Positions 1-9,900 of a stretch of DNA of 64,000 nucleotides are shown piece by piece. The position numbers and the translations under genes are program-made. The stretch is from contig NZ_BOMG01000039.1 in the NCBI RefSeq assembly GCF_016862075.1, positions 62,001 to 126,000 on the forward strand, written 5' to 3'. The first letter of the stretch is position 1. Each line of letters begins with the position of its first letter. The stretch is from Actinoplanes couchii (GTDB lineage Bacteria > Actinomycetota > Actinomycetes > Mycobacteriales > Micromonosporaceae). The notes beneath the pieces are model-generated. The model worked only from the letters and a program-made list of their open reading frames with translations. It ran no database searches and was not told the DNA's origin.

Positions 1-1
1 G

Positions 2-874
2 GTGCTCGCCGACCCGTCCGTGGACGCGGTCGCGATCGCCACCCCGGCCGGCACCCATCTACCGGTGGCGATGGCCGCGCTGGCGGCCGGCAAGCACGTG
101 CTGGTCGAGAAGCCACTCGCGGCCACCTACGAGGAGGGCCTGCGGCTGGTCGAGGAGGCGGACCGGCGCGGGCTCACCCTGATGTGCGACCACACCTACT
201 GCTACACCCCGGCGGTGCTCCGGGTCCGCGATCTGCTCGCCGCCGGCGAGCTGGGCGAGCTGCACTTCCTGGATTCGGTACGCATCAACCTGGGTCTCGT
301 CCAGCGCGACATCGACGTGATCTGGGACCTGGCGCCGCACGACCTGTCGATCCTCGACTTCGTGCTGCCGGCGGAGGTCCGGCCGATCGCGGTGGCCGCA
401 CACGGCGCCGACGGGATCGGGGCCGGCCGGGCCTGCGTCGCCTACCTGACGCTGCAGCTGTCGAACGGGGCGATCGCGCACATCCACGTGAACTGGCTGT
501 CCCCGGTGAAGGTGCGCACGGCGATCTTCGGCGGTTCGAAACGCACCCTGGTCTGGGACGACCTGAACCCGAGCCAGCGGCTGTCGCTCTACGACCGCGG
601 GGTCGACGTGTCGTCGCCGGACGAGCTGGGTGACGAGCAGCGCCGGGACATCCTGGTGTCGTACCGCTCCGGCGACATGGTCGCGCCCGCCCTGACCGAG
701 CGGGAGGCGCTGCGCACCATGGTCGACGAGTACGCGCGGGCCATCACCACGAAGACTCCCGCCCTGACCGACGGCCGGTCCGGGCTGCGGGTGCTGGAGA
801 TCCTCCAGGCGGCGTCGCGCAGCCTGGCCGAGGGCGGAATCATGATCAAGCTGGACGAAGGGCACATGGCGTGA
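2..874 (+). CDS. Gfo/Idh/MocA-family sugar oxidoreductase, 5' end cut by window
   Basis: This is probably an NAD(P)-dependent oxidoreductase acting on a nucleotide-activated sugar. The visible 290 residues lack the N-terminal GxGxxG strand, so the gene starts before the window. The family signature EKP(L) lies about 35 residues in (VLVEKPLA), after AIATPAGTH, which is the usual end of the Rossmann half. The rest has the alpha/beta C-terminal domain of GFO_IDH_MocA proteins. The stop codon overlaps the next start as GTGA, which indicates translational coupling to the epimerase. Oxidoreductases of this family often make a keto-sugar for a following DegT aminotransferase, as would fit here. The exact substrate is not readable from sequence. 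Confidence 0.85.
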   Translation: MLADPSVDAVAIATPAGTHLPVAMAALAAGKHVLVEKPLAATYEEGLRLVEEADRRGLTLMCDHTYCYTPAVLRVRDLLAAGELGELHFLDSVRINLGLVQRDIDVIWDLAPHDLSILDFVLPAEVRPIAVAAHGADGIGAGRACVAYLTLQLSNGAIAHIHVNWLSPVKVRTAIFGGSKRTLVWDDLNPSQRLSLYDRGVDVSSPDELGDEQRRDILVSYRSGDMVAPALTEREALRTMVDEYARAITTKTPALTDGRSGLRVLEILQAASRSLAEGGIMIKLDEGHMA

Positions 875-1827
875 CTGGGGTAGAGATCGAGGGCGCGCGT
901 GTTCTCGTCACCGGCGGCGCGGGCACGATCGGCTCGCACGTCGTCGACGAACTGGTGCGCGGGGGCGCGTCGGAGATCGTCGTGCTGGACAACTTCGTCC
1001 GGGGGCGGCGGGAGAACCTTTCCACCCATGCGTCGGTACGCCTGGTCGAAGGCGACATCCGGGACGTCCCGCTCGTCAAACAGCTGACCGCGGGGAAGGA
1101 TCTCGTCTTCCACCTGGCGGCGATCCGGATCACCCAGTGCGCCGAGGAGCCCCGGCTGGCCAACGAGGTGCTGGTCGACGGCACGTTCAACGTGATCGAG
1201 GCGGCGGCCGAGGCGGGTGTGCGCAAACTGATCGCGTCGTCGTCGGCTTCCGTTTACGGGCTGGCCGAGCACTTCCCGACGGACGAGCGGCACCACCCGT
1301 ACAACAACGACACGTTCTACGGCGCGGCCAAGGCGTTCAACGAGGCGACGCTGCGCAGTTTCAAGGCGATGAAGGACCTCGACTACGTCGCGCTGCGTTA
1401 CTTCAACGTGTACGGGCCCCGGATGGACATCCACGGCCTCTACACCGAGGTGCTGATCCGCTGGATGGAGCGGATCGAGGCCGGCGAGCCGCCGCTGATC
1501 CTCGGCGACGGCCTGGCGACGATGGACTTCGTGCACGTGGCCGACATCGCCCGGGCCAACATCCTGGCCGCCCGCGCCGACGTCACCGACGACGTGTTCA
1601 ACATCGCCAGCCACACCGAGACCAGCCTGGTCGACCTGGCCGCCGCCCTCAGCGCGGTGATGAAGTCGGACCTGGCGCCGGTGCACGGCCCGGCCCGCGC
1701 GGTCAACGGCGTCACCCGGCGGCTGGCCGACATCTCGCGCGCCGAGCAGAAGCTCGGCTGGAAACCGGAACTCACCCTGGAACAGGGTCTGGAAGGCCTC
1801 GTCGACTGGTGGCGGGCGTCGCAGTGA
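871..1827 (+). CDS. NAD-dependent sugar epimerase/dehydratase
   Basis: A 318-residue extended short-chain dehydrogenase of the UDP-glucose 4-epimerase class. The dinucleotide-binding GGAGTIG is at residues 15-21. The catalytic serine lies in SSSASVYG near 123-130, and the Y-x3-K pair is Tyr150/Lys154. It should interconvert or dehydrate a nucleotide sugar in the cytoplasm. The GTG start overlaps the upstream stop by four bases, and its own stop overlaps the next GTG in the same way. It lies second in an eight-gene sugar operon. Whether it epimerises or dehydrates cannot be decided from the motifs. Confidence 0.88.
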   Translation: MTGVEIEGARVLVTGGAGTIGSHVVDELVRGGASEIVVLDNFVRGRRENLSTHASVRLVEGDIRDVPLVKQLTAGKDLVFHLAAIRITQCAEEPRLANEVLVDGTFNVIEAAAEAGVRKLIASSSASVYGLAEHFPTDERHHPYNNDTFYGAAKAFNEATLRSFKAMKDLDYVALRYFNVYGPRMDIHGLYTEVLIRWMERIEAGEPPLILGDGLATMDFVHVADIARANILAARADVTDDVFNIASHTETSLVDLAAALSAVMKSDLAPVHGPARAVNGVTRRLADISRAEQKLGWKPELTLEQGLEGLVDWWRASQ

Positions 1828-2942
1828 TCCCGGTGATGATCCCCGACCTCGGGGAAGAGGAAGCGCAGGCGGCGGCGGAGGCGATCCGGTCCGGCTGGGT
1901 CGCGCAGGGTCCGCGGGTGGCCCGGTTCGAGACCGAGTTCGCGGCCGCGGTCGGCGCCGGGCACGGTGTCGCGGTCAGCTCCTGCACCACCGGGCTGCAC
2001 CTGGCGCTGGTGCTGCTCGGCATCGGTCCCGGTGACGAGGTGATCGTGCCGTCGCTGTCGTTCATCGCCACCGCCAACGCGGTCCGCTACGTCGGCGCCA
2101 CCCCGGTCTTCGCCGACGTGGAACTGGCCACCGGGAACCTGAGCGTGGAGACGATCGACGCGGTGCGGACGTTGCGCACCCGGGCGATCATCGCGGTGCA
2201 CCAGGGCGGGGTGCCGTTCGACACGGTGGCGCTGCGCAAGGCCGCGGACGACTGGAGTGTGGCCCTGGTCGAGGACGCCGCGTGTGCCGCCGGGTCGACC
2301 GCCTACGGGCTGCCGGTGGGCGCCGGGGCGGGGGTGGCGGCCTGGTCGTTCCATCCGCGGAAGCTGATCACCACGGGTGAGGGCGGGATGGTGACCGTCT
2401 CGTCGGCTGACGACGCCGCCCGGCTGAAGCGGCTGCGGGAGCACGGGATGAACGTGTCCGCTGCTGATCGGCACCAATCGACCCAGCCGGTGCTGGAGGC
2501 CTATCTGGAGACGGCTTTCAACTACCGGATGACCGACATCCAGGCGGCGGTGGGGTTGGTTCAGTTGGGCAAATTGTCCAACTTGGTAAAGCAGCGGCGC
2601 GCGCTCGCCGCACGCTACCAGCGCGAAATGTCGGATATAAACGGACTTACCCCCGTGACCGATCCCGCCTACGGGCAGACCAACTACCAGTCCTTCTGGG
2701 TGCTGCTGAACGGCCTGGACCGCGACGAGGTCCTCGCTGAGCTCGCGCAACGTGGGGTATCGGCACGTCGCGGAATCATGGCCGCGCACCTGGAACCGGC
2801 ATACAGAGACGTCACCCCCGGCCCGCTGCCGGTGACCGAGCGGATCACCCGGGACTCGATCATCCTGCCCCTGCACCACAGGCTGACCGAAACCGACCAG
2901 GACCACATCATCGGCGTGCTGCGCGAGCTGGCCACCCGGTGA
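1824..2942 (+). CDS. DegT/DnrJ/EryC1-family sugar aminotransferase (first copy)
   Basis: A PLP-dependent aminotransferase for a keto-sugar nucleotide, 372 residues. The PLP lysine is Lys180 in FHPRKLITTGEGG, and the cofactor-binding acidic pair is in VEDAA at about 149-153. The N-terminal IRSGW and SCTTGLHLAL segments are typical of the family. The reading frame is open far upstream, but the protein-like sequence begins at the GTG at 1824. That codon overlaps the epimerase stop as GTGA, so the apparent longer fusion is only a frame shadow. With the adjacent NeuD-type acyltransferase it probably makes an N-acylated amino sugar. Confidence 0.9.
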   Translation: MIPVMIPDLGEEEAQAAAEAIRSGWVAQGPRVARFETEFAAAVGAGHGVAVSSCTTGLHLALVLLGIGPGDEVIVPSLSFIATANAVRYVGATPVFADVELATGNLSVETIDAVRTLRTRAIIAVHQGGVPFDTVALRKAADDWSVALVEDAACAAGSTAYGLPVGAGAGVAAWSFHPRKLITTGEGGMVTVSSADDAARLKRLREHGMNVSAADRHQSTQPVLEAYLETAFNYRMTDIQAAVGLVQLGKLSNLVKQRRALAARYQREMSDINGLTPVTDPAYGQTNYQSFWVLLNGLDRDEVLAELAQRGVSARRGIMAAHLEPAYRDVTPGPLPVTERITRDSIILPLHHRLTETDQDHIIGVLRELATR

Positions 2943-3580
2943 AAGACCTGGTCATCGTCGGAGCCGGTGGATTCGCCCGGGAGACCGCCGCCGCCGCGGC
3001 CGCGTCCTGGCGGGTCCTCGGCTTCGTCGACGACGACCCGGCGCTGATCGGGACCCAGCGTTCGGGTACGCCGATCCTCGGGCCGGTCGACGGTGTTCGC
3101 GAGATGGACGCCGCGGTGGTGGTGTGCGTGGGCAATCCGCGCGATTACCACGCGCGGCGCCGGATCGTCGAGCGCCTCGGCCTGCCCGTGGAGAGGTACG
3201 CCACCGTCGTGCACCCGTCGGTGTCGGTCGGCGCGGGCAGCAGTGTCGGCGCCGGTTCGGTGCTGCTGGCCGGCACGGTGCTGACCGCCGACGTGACGGT
3301 GGGCGGGCACGTGGCGGTCATGCCGCACGTGGTGCTCACCCACGACGACCTGGTCAGCCCGTACGCCACCATCGCCTCCGGGGTTCGCCTGGGCGGTGCG
3401 GCGGTGCTGTCCGAGGGCGCCTATATCGGGGCCGGCGCGCTGGTCCGCGAGGGCGTGACGGTGGGCGCCTGGTCGCTGGTGGGGATGGGTTCGGTGGTGC
3501 TGCGCGACGTACCCGCGAATCAGGTCTGGGCCGGCAGTCCCGCCCGCTATCTACGTGAGACAGAGGAGCCGAAGTCATGA
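2939..3580 (+). CDS. NeuD-type sugar O/N-acyltransferase (left-handed beta-helix)
   Basis: A 213-residue acyltransferase of the NeuD/PglD family. The N-terminal half is a small Rossmann-like domain (VIVGAGGFARE, residues 4-14) that binds the nucleotide sugar. From about residue 95 to 200 hexapeptide repeats form a left-handed beta-helix that binds acyl-CoA. Near the end, NQVWAGSPAR is the typical closing turn. PglD relatives acetylate the amino group made by a neighbouring DegT aminotransferase, and here one lies on each side. Start and stop overlap neighbours (GTGA upstream, ATGA downstream). The acyl donor and the sugar remain unknown. Confidence 0.88.
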   Translation: MKDLVIVGAGGFARETAAAAAASWRVLGFVDDDPALIGTQRSGTPILGPVDGVREMDAAVVVCVGNPRDYHARRRIVERLGLPVERYATVVHPSVSVGAGSSVGAGSVLLAGTVLTADVTVGGHVAVMPHVVLTHDDLVSPYATIASGVRLGGAAVLSEGAYIGAGALVREGVTVGAWSLVGMGSVVLRDVPANQVWAGSPARYLRETEEPKS

Positions 3581-4662
3581 GCCGCATCCCCCTCGTCGAT
3601 CTGGCCGCCGCGCACGCGGAGGTGGCCGAGGAGGTCGAGGCCGGGTTCAAGCGTGTCATCGCCGACACGGCGTTCATCGGTGGTGCCGAGGTGGCCGCGT
3701 TCGAGCGGGAGTACGCGGCCTTCGCCGGCCTGCCGCACTGTGTCGGCGTGGCGAACGGCACCGACGCCCTGGAGCTGGCGTTCAAGGCGGTCGGGGTGGG
3801 CCCGGGGTCGGAGGTGATCCTGCCGGCGAACACGTTCATCGCCACCGCCGAGGCGGTCGCCCGGACCGGCGCGGACGTGGTGCTGGTGGACTGCGACCCG
3901 GACACCTACCTGATCGACACGGACGCCGCGCTGGCCGCGGTCACCCCGCGGACCAGGGCGATCGCGCCGGTCCACCTCTACGGCCAGCTGGCCCCGGTGG
4001 AGCTGCTGCGGGCCGGCACCGACGTGACGATCGTCGAGGACGCCGCGCAGTCGCAGGGCGCCACCCGGCACGGCCTCGGTTCCGCGGTGGACGGGATCGC
4101 GGCGACCAGCTTCTACCCGGGCAAGAACCTGGGCGCGTACGGCGACGCCGGCGCGGTCACCACGTCGTCCGACGAGTGGGCGACCGCGGTCCGGACCTTG
4201 GGCAGCCACGGTGGCCTGCGCAAATACCACCACGACGTGGTCGGGGTGAACAGCCGCCTGGACGGTCTGCAGGCGGTCGTGCTGCGGGCCAAGCTGGCCC
4301 GGCTGGCGGCCTGGAACGAGCGCCGCCGGGCGGCCGCGGCCCGCTACGACGAACTGCTGAAGGACTTCGACCGGGTGGTACGCCCGGTGGTGCTGGACGG
4401 CAACGTGCCGGTCTGGCACATCTACTGCGTCCGGGTGCCGAACCGCGACGACGTGCTGGCGAAGCTGAACGCCGCCGGGGTGGGCGCGGCCGTCCACTAC
4501 CCGATCCCGGTGCACCGGACCGGCGCGTTCGCGTCGCTGGGCGGCAGCTTCCCGAACGCCGAACGGGTGGCCGGCGAGATCCTGTCCCTGCCGATCTACC
4601 CGCAGATCACCCCCGGGCAGCAGGCCCGGGTGGCCGAGGTGCTGAGGACAGCGTGTATGTGA
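3577..4662 (+). CDS. DegT/DnrJ/EryC1-family sugar aminotransferase (second copy)
   Basis: A second PLP aminotransferase, 361 residues, clearly diverged from the copy at 1824. Lys183 in FYPGKNLGAYGD is the Schiff-base lysine, and VEDAAQSQGA at about 153-162 is the cofactor-binding segment. IPLVDLAA at the N-terminus and VANGTDALELA at 58-68 resemble the TDP-3-keto-6-deoxyhexose transaminases (FdtB/DesV-like). Two aminotransferases in one operon suggest either a diamino sugar or two different amino sugars. The gene overlaps both neighbours by four bases. Confidence 0.9.
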   Translation: MSRIPLVDLAAAHAEVAEEVEAGFKRVIADTAFIGGAEVAAFEREYAAFAGLPHCVGVANGTDALELAFKAVGVGPGSEVILPANTFIATAEAVARTGADVVLVDCDPDTYLIDTDAALAAVTPRTRAIAPVHLYGQLAPVELLRAGTDVTIVEDAAQSQGATRHGLGSAVDGIAATSFYPGKNLGAYGDAGAVTTSSDEWATAVRTLGSHGGLRKYHHDVVGVNSRLDGLQAVVLRAKLARLAAWNERRRAAAARYDELLKDFDRVVRPVVLDGNVPVWHIYCVRVPNRDDVLAKLNAAGVGAAVHYPIPVHRTGAFASLGGSFPNAERVAGEILSLPIYPQITPGQQARVAEVLRTACM

Positions 4663-5885
4663 CCGTCCGGGACCGGCCGGCCGCGGGGGGATCCGCGGGC
4701 GGCCGGGTCGCCACGACCGTGGTGCTGCTCGGTGTGGTCAGCCTGCTGACCGACGTGTCGTCGGAGATGGTGGCCTCGGTGCTGCCGCTCTACCTGACCA
4801 TGGCGGTCGGTCTCAGTCCGGTCGCGTACGGCTTCCTGGACGGCATGTACCAGGGGGTCAGCGCGTTCCTGCGGATCGCCGGCGGTTATGCCGGGGACCG
4901 GGGCGGGCAGCCCAAGTGGGTGGCGGTGCTGGGCTACGGCGCGTCCGCGCTGAGCCGGATCGCGATGCTGTTCGCCACCGGGTTCGCCGCCATCACCGCG
5001 GTGGTGACCGCCGACCGGCTCGGCAAAGGGCTGCGCACCGCGCCCCGGGACGCGCTGATCGCCGAGGCGTCCGACCCGAAGACGCTGGGCCGGGCCTTCG
5101 GCGTGCACCGCACCCTGGACACCATCGGCGCCGGGATCGGCCCGCTTGTCGCGTTCGCGCTGCTGGCCCTGGTGCCGGGCAGCTACGACTCGATCTGGGT
5201 GGTGTCGTTCGCGTTCGCCACCGTCGGTTTCGCGGTGCTGGTGCTGTTCGTGCCGAACCTGCGGACCGCCGCCGGTACCGCGCGGATCGGGCTGCGCCGG
5301 GCCTTCCGGGCGGTCGGCGGGCGCCCGCTGCGGCGGCCCCTGATCGCGGCCGGGCTGCTCGGGCTGCTGACCGTCGGCGACGGTTTCCTCTACCTGTCGT
5401 TGCAGGAGCGCGACGACTTCGCCGCCGTCTGGTTCCCGCTGCTCTACGTCGGGACGAACATCGCGTACCTGGCCCTGGCCGTGCCGCTGGGCCGGCTCGC
5501 CGACCGGGTGGGCCGGGCCCGGGTGCTGGTCGCCGGGCACGGCGCGCTGATCGCGTGTTACCTGCTCGCCGCGCTGCCGTCCGGTGGGATCGGGCTGACC
5601 CTGACCGTGCTGATGCTGCTCGGAGTCTTCTACGCGGCCACCGACGGAGTGCTGCCCGCGCTGGTCAGCCGGCTGGTCCCGGCCGAGGCGCGGGGCAGCG
5701 GGATCGCGGCGGCGCAGACCGTGGTGGCGCTGAGCCGGTTCGCCTCGTCGGTCACCTTCGGCCTGCTGTGGAGCCTGCACGGGCCGGCCTGGTCGCTGCT
5801 GCTGTTCGCCGGGCTGCTGGTGGTGACGGTGCCGGGTGTCGCCTGGCTGCTGCGCCGCGCCGACCGGGCGGAGGCGGTGGCGTGA
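4659..5885 (+). CDS. MFS transporter
   Basis: A 408-residue integral membrane protein with about 12 hydrophobic helices and the MFS signature loop ADRLGKGLRTAPRDALIAE between the halves of the N-domain. A second loop, LGRLADRVGRARVL, is in the C-domain. I use the GTG at 4659 because it overlaps the aminotransferase stop as GTGA; a GTG two codons upstream is possible. It could export a compound or move a glycan precursor. No Wzx-type flippase is seen elsewhere in this window, so a role in lipid-linked glycan export is an open inference. Its relatives are annotated only as drug/sugar MFS carriers. Confidence 0.85.
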   Translation: MTVRDRPAAGGSAGGRVATTVVLLGVVSLLTDVSSEMVASVLPLYLTMAVGLSPVAYGFLDGMYQGVSAFLRIAGGYAGDRGGQPKWVAVLGYGASALSRIAMLFATGFAAITAVVTADRLGKGLRTAPRDALIAEASDPKTLGRAFGVHRTLDTIGAGIGPLVAFALLALVPGSYDSIWVVSFAFATVGFAVLVLFVPNLRTAAGTARIGLRRAFRAVGGRPLRRPLIAAGLLGLLTVGDGFLYLSLQERDDFAAVWFPLLYVGTNIAYLALAVPLGRLADRVGRARVLVAGHGALIACYLLAALPSGGIGLTLTVLMLLGVFYAATDGVLPALVSRLVPAEARGSGIAAAQTVVALSRFASSVTFGLLWSLHGPAWSLLLFAGLLVVTVPGVAWLLRRADRAEAVA

Positions 5886-6898
5886 CCGCCCGCAACCGGA
5901 TCGCCGGGCTGCTCGCGGTGCTGCTCGCGGCGGTGATCGGCGCGGCCGGTTACGTCTGGAAGGTGCACCGGGACCAGGCCACCACGCTGGCCGCGGCGTC
6001 GGCCGTCGCGCAGGGCGGTGACCTGGCGTCGCTACGGGCCCGGCCGCATCTGGTGTTCCGCAGCACCGCGCTGGGCGAGGGGTACGGGCGGGTGGCCGTG
6101 GTGCCGTTGAGCGATCCGGGCGGGCCGCGGGCGATCACCCCGGTGAGCTGCGAGCGGGTCCACGCGACCGGCGCCGGAGCGGTCTGCCTGGCCGCCGAGC
6201 GGGGCATCGTGACCACCTACCGGGGACGGCTGCTGGACACCTCGTGGCAGCCGGTGCGGGATCTGCCGCTGACCGGGCTGCCGTCCCGGGCGCGGATGTC
6301 CCGGGACGGTTCGCTGGTGGCGACCACGACGTTCGTGTTCGGGGACTCATATGCCAATCCTGGGCAGTTCTCCACGCGCACCGTGGTCACCCGTACCGAC
6401 GGTGTGGTGGTCGGTGACATCGAGAAGTTCACGCTGACGGTGAACGGCAGGGTGGTCACCGCCGCGGACAAGAACCTGTGGGGCGTGACGTTCCTCGACG
6501 ACGACACGTTCTACGCGACCGCCGCCTCGGGCGGGCGGACCTGGCTGGTGAAGGGCAGTCTCACCGCGCGGACCGCGACGTCGGTCCGTGGTGACGTGGA
6601 GTGCCCGTCGCTGTCGCCGGACCGGACCCGGGTGGCGTTCAAGAAACACGGTGACCTCCCGGCGGGCAAGTGGCGGCTGGCCGTCCTGGACCTGACGACC
6701 GGGGTGGAGACCGAGCTGGCCGAGACACGCAGCGTGGACGACCAGGCCGAGTGGCTGGACGACGACACCGTCGTCTACGGGCTGTCCCGCCAGGACTCCG
6801 GCTCCGCGTCGAGTGACGTGTGGCAGGTCCCGGCGGACGGCACCGGTGAGCCCGAGGTGCTGGTCGGCGACGCGTGGTCGCCGGCGGTGGTCTTGTGA
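5882..6898 (+). CDS. Membrane-anchored TolB/WD40-like beta-propeller protein
   Basis: A 338-residue protein with one N-terminal hydrophobic helix (residues about 6-23), probably an uncleaved anchor, followed by an extracytoplasmic domain. Repeats such as CPSLSPDRTRVAFKK and SRDGSLVATTTF have the pattern of TolB/PD40 beta-propeller blades. No catalytic residues are apparent. The GTG start overlaps the MFS stop (GTGA), so it is made with the sugar operon. It may act as a surface scaffold or glycan-binding partner of the large secreted protein encoded next. That role is inferred from position only. Confidence 0.7.
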   Translation: MTARNRIAGLLAVLLAAVIGAAGYVWKVHRDQATTLAAASAVAQGGDLASLRARPHLVFRSTALGEGYGRVAVVPLSDPGGPRAITPVSCERVHATGAGAVCLAAERGIVTTYRGRLLDTSWQPVRDLPLTGLPSRARMSRDGSLVATTTFVFGDSYANPGQFSTRTVVTRTDGVVVGDIEKFTLTVNGRVVTAADKNLWGVTFLDDDTFYATAASGGRTWLVKGSLTARTATSVRGDVECPSLSPDRTRVAFKKHGDLPAGKWRLAVLDLTTGVETELAETRSVDDQAEWLDDDTVVYGLSRQDSGSASSDVWQVPADGTGEPEVLVGDAWSPAVVL

Positions 6899-6928
6899 TC
6901 CACGTTCGAGAGGTAGGTGTCCGAACAC

Positions 6929-9900
6929 ATGTTGTGGAAATCCTTGTTCGCGGGCTCGGCCGCCGCGATCCTCGTCACCGCCTCCCTGGTCGGCGGCTCG
7001 ACGCCGGCCGAAGCGGCCTGTACCAGCAATCCGATCGTCTGTGAGAACGCCAAGACCGGCAACCCCTCCACCGAGTGGGACATCGACGGCGCCGGTGACT
7101 ACACCATTCAGGGTTTCGCGACCGATATCAGTGTGAACGTGGGCCAGCGGATCGACTTCAAGATCGATACCGTGGCCACCGCGTACACCATCAAGATCTA
7201 CCGGCTCGGTTACTACGACGGCGCCGGCGCCCGTTTCATCACCGACGTCCCGCTCTCGGTGCCGCTGCCGCAGAGCCAGCCGGAGAACTGCGTCGCCGAC
7301 GAGGACCTCCAGCTGCTCGACTGCGGCGGATGGCACGTGTCGGCGGGCTGGACCGTCCCGGCCGACCAGGTGTCCGGGGTCTACGTGGCCCGGCTCAAAC
7401 GCACCGACATCACCACCTCCGAGGCCAGCCACATCACCTTCGTGGTACGAAACGACAGCAGCACCTCGGACCTGTACTTCAAGACGTCCGACGCGACCTG
7501 GCAGGCGTACAACCTGTTCGGAGGCGCCGACTTCTACGACGCCCCGGTCAACGGCCGGGCCCTGAAGATCAGCTACAACCGCCCGTTCGCGACCCGGGGC
7601 TCGGCCGACGGCCGGGACTTCCTGTTCAGCAACGAGTACCCGATGCTGCGCTTCCTGGAGCGCAACGGCTACGACATGAGCTACACCACCGACATCGACA
7701 CCGACCGGCACGGCGAGCTGATCAAGCGGCACGGGACGCTGCTGTCGGTGGGCCACGACGAGTACTGGTCCGGGGCCCAGCGCGCCAACGTCGAGGCGGC
7801 CCGGGACGCCGGGGTGAATCTGGCGTTCTTCAGCGGCAACGAGGTCTACTGGCGGACCCGCTGGGAGAACAGCAAGGACGGCGCGGAGACCCCGTACCGG
7901 ACGCTGGTCTGCTACAAGGAGACCTGGGGCAAGGACAAGATCGACGAGACCTCCGAGGAGTGGACCGGCACCTGGCGTGACCCGCGGTTCGCCACCCGGG
8001 AGCAGGGCGCCGGGCTACCGGAGAACGCGCTGACCGGCACCGCCTACATGGCCAACTACACCGACCTGGCCCTGCAGGTCCCGGCCGCGCAGGGCAAGCT
8101 GCGGCTGTGGCGGTACACCGGGCTGGACTCGCTCGCGGCCGGCACCACGGCCACGCTGGCGGCGCACACCGTCGGTTACGAGTCCGACGAGGACCTGGAC
8201 AACGGTTTCCGGCCGCCGGGCCTGGTCCGGCTCTCCACCACCACCGGGCCGACCCCGGAGTACCTGCTCGACTTCGGCAACACCACGGCCACCGGCACCA
8301 CCACCCACCACCTCACCATGTACAAGGCGGCCAGTGGCGCCCTGGTCTTCGGCGCGGGCACCGTGCAGTGGGCCTGGGGCCTGGACGAGAAGCACGACGG
8401 CGTGGTGGAACCGGCCGACCCGAGGATCCAGCAGGCGACCCTGAACATCCTGGCCGACATGGGCGCCCAGCCGGCCACCCTGATGGGCACCCTGCACGCC
8501 ACCACCGAGTCCGCCGACACGCTGCCCCCGACCGCGACCGTCACCAGCCCGGCGAACAACACCCGGGTGGCCAACGGCGCCCAGGTGACGCTGCAGGGCA
8601 CCGCCACCGACGCGGGCGGCGGCCGGGTCGCCGGGGTCGAGGTCTCCACCGACTCGGGCGCCTCCTGGCACCCGGCCGACGGGACCACCTCCTGGTCGTA
8701 CAGCTTCTACACCGCCGGGGCCGGGCTGCAGGCGGTCCGGGTCCGGGCGATCGACGACAGCGCCAACATCCAGGAACCGTCGACGGTGGTCAACCTCAAG
8801 CTGAGCGGGCCGACCACGATCTTCGGTAACCGGGTGCCGGGCAATCCGGCGGTCGACGACACCGCGGCGATCGAGCCGGGCATCCGGTTCACCGCGGCCG
8901 ACGACGGTTACGTCACCGGTGTCCGCTTCTACAAGGGCACCGGCAACACCGGCACGCACACCGGCAGCCTCTGGTCGGCGGACGGCACCCGGCTGGCCAC
9001 CGGCACGTTCTCGAACGAGACCAGCGCGGGCTGGCAGAAGCTGACCTTCGCCAACCCGGAGCCGGTCACCAGGAACACCGTGTACGTCGCGTCCTACACC
9101 GCCCCGAACGGGCACTACGCGGCCGACGGCCACGCGTTCAGCCTGACCGGGGTGGAGTCGGCGCCGCTGTCGGTCGCCAAGGGCACCCTGGATCAGGGCA
9201 ACGGCGTGTTCGCGTACAACGAGGGTTTCCCGATCCACTCCTACAACAACACCAACTACTACGTGGACGCCCTGTTCATCTCCGGTGACCAGGGCGCGCC
9301 CGCCCCGGTCGCGGTGTCGCCGGTGAACAACGCCACCGTCGTCCCGCTCACCGCGGATCCGTCGGTCAAGTTCTCCCGGCCGCTGGACCAGGGGTCGATC
9401 GAGTTCGGGCTGAAGACGGCCGCCGGGGTTCCGGTGCCCGGTTCGGTCTCCTACGACGCGCTCGCCCGGCGGGTCACCTTCTCGCCGAGTGTGCCGCTGG
9501 AGGTCTCCACCAGGTACACGGCCACCGTGCTGGCCAGCGACACCGGTGGGACGCCCAGCGACGAGCCGACGGTGTGGTCGTTCACCACCGACGCGTACGC
9601 GCACATCGACACGCTGTTCGCCGACGACGCCGTCCCGGTGGTGGCGGCGGACACCGACACCAGCGCCATCGAGCTGGGTGTCAAGTTCATCCCGACGAAG
9701 AACGGCAAGGTCGTCGGGGTGCGGTTCTACCAGGGGCCGGGCAACTCCGGGACGCACACCGGGACGCTCTGGTCGCCGACCGGCGGCATCATGGCCCGGG
9801 CCACGTTCTCCGGCGAGACCGGTGCGGGCTGGCAGAACGTCCGGTTCGACTCGCCGGTCACGGTGACCGCGGGGACGACGTACACGGTGTCGTACTACGC

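Noticed and set aside
59..1686. Long minus-strand open frames opposite the sugar operon
   Set aside because: In 70%-GC DNA the antisense frames stay open by chance; they have Arg/His/Gly-rich composition and no family motifs.
1137..2942. Open frame that looks like a 601-residue fusion ending in an aminotransferase
   Set aside because: The first 229 residues are an Arg/Gly/Pro-rich shadow of the epimerase gene; the real protein begins at the GTG at 1824 that overlaps the epimerase stop.
3555..5885. Apparent 776-residue fusion with an MFS domain
   Set aside because: The N-terminal part is antisense-like shadow of the second aminotransferase; the GTGA overlap at 4659 gives the start.
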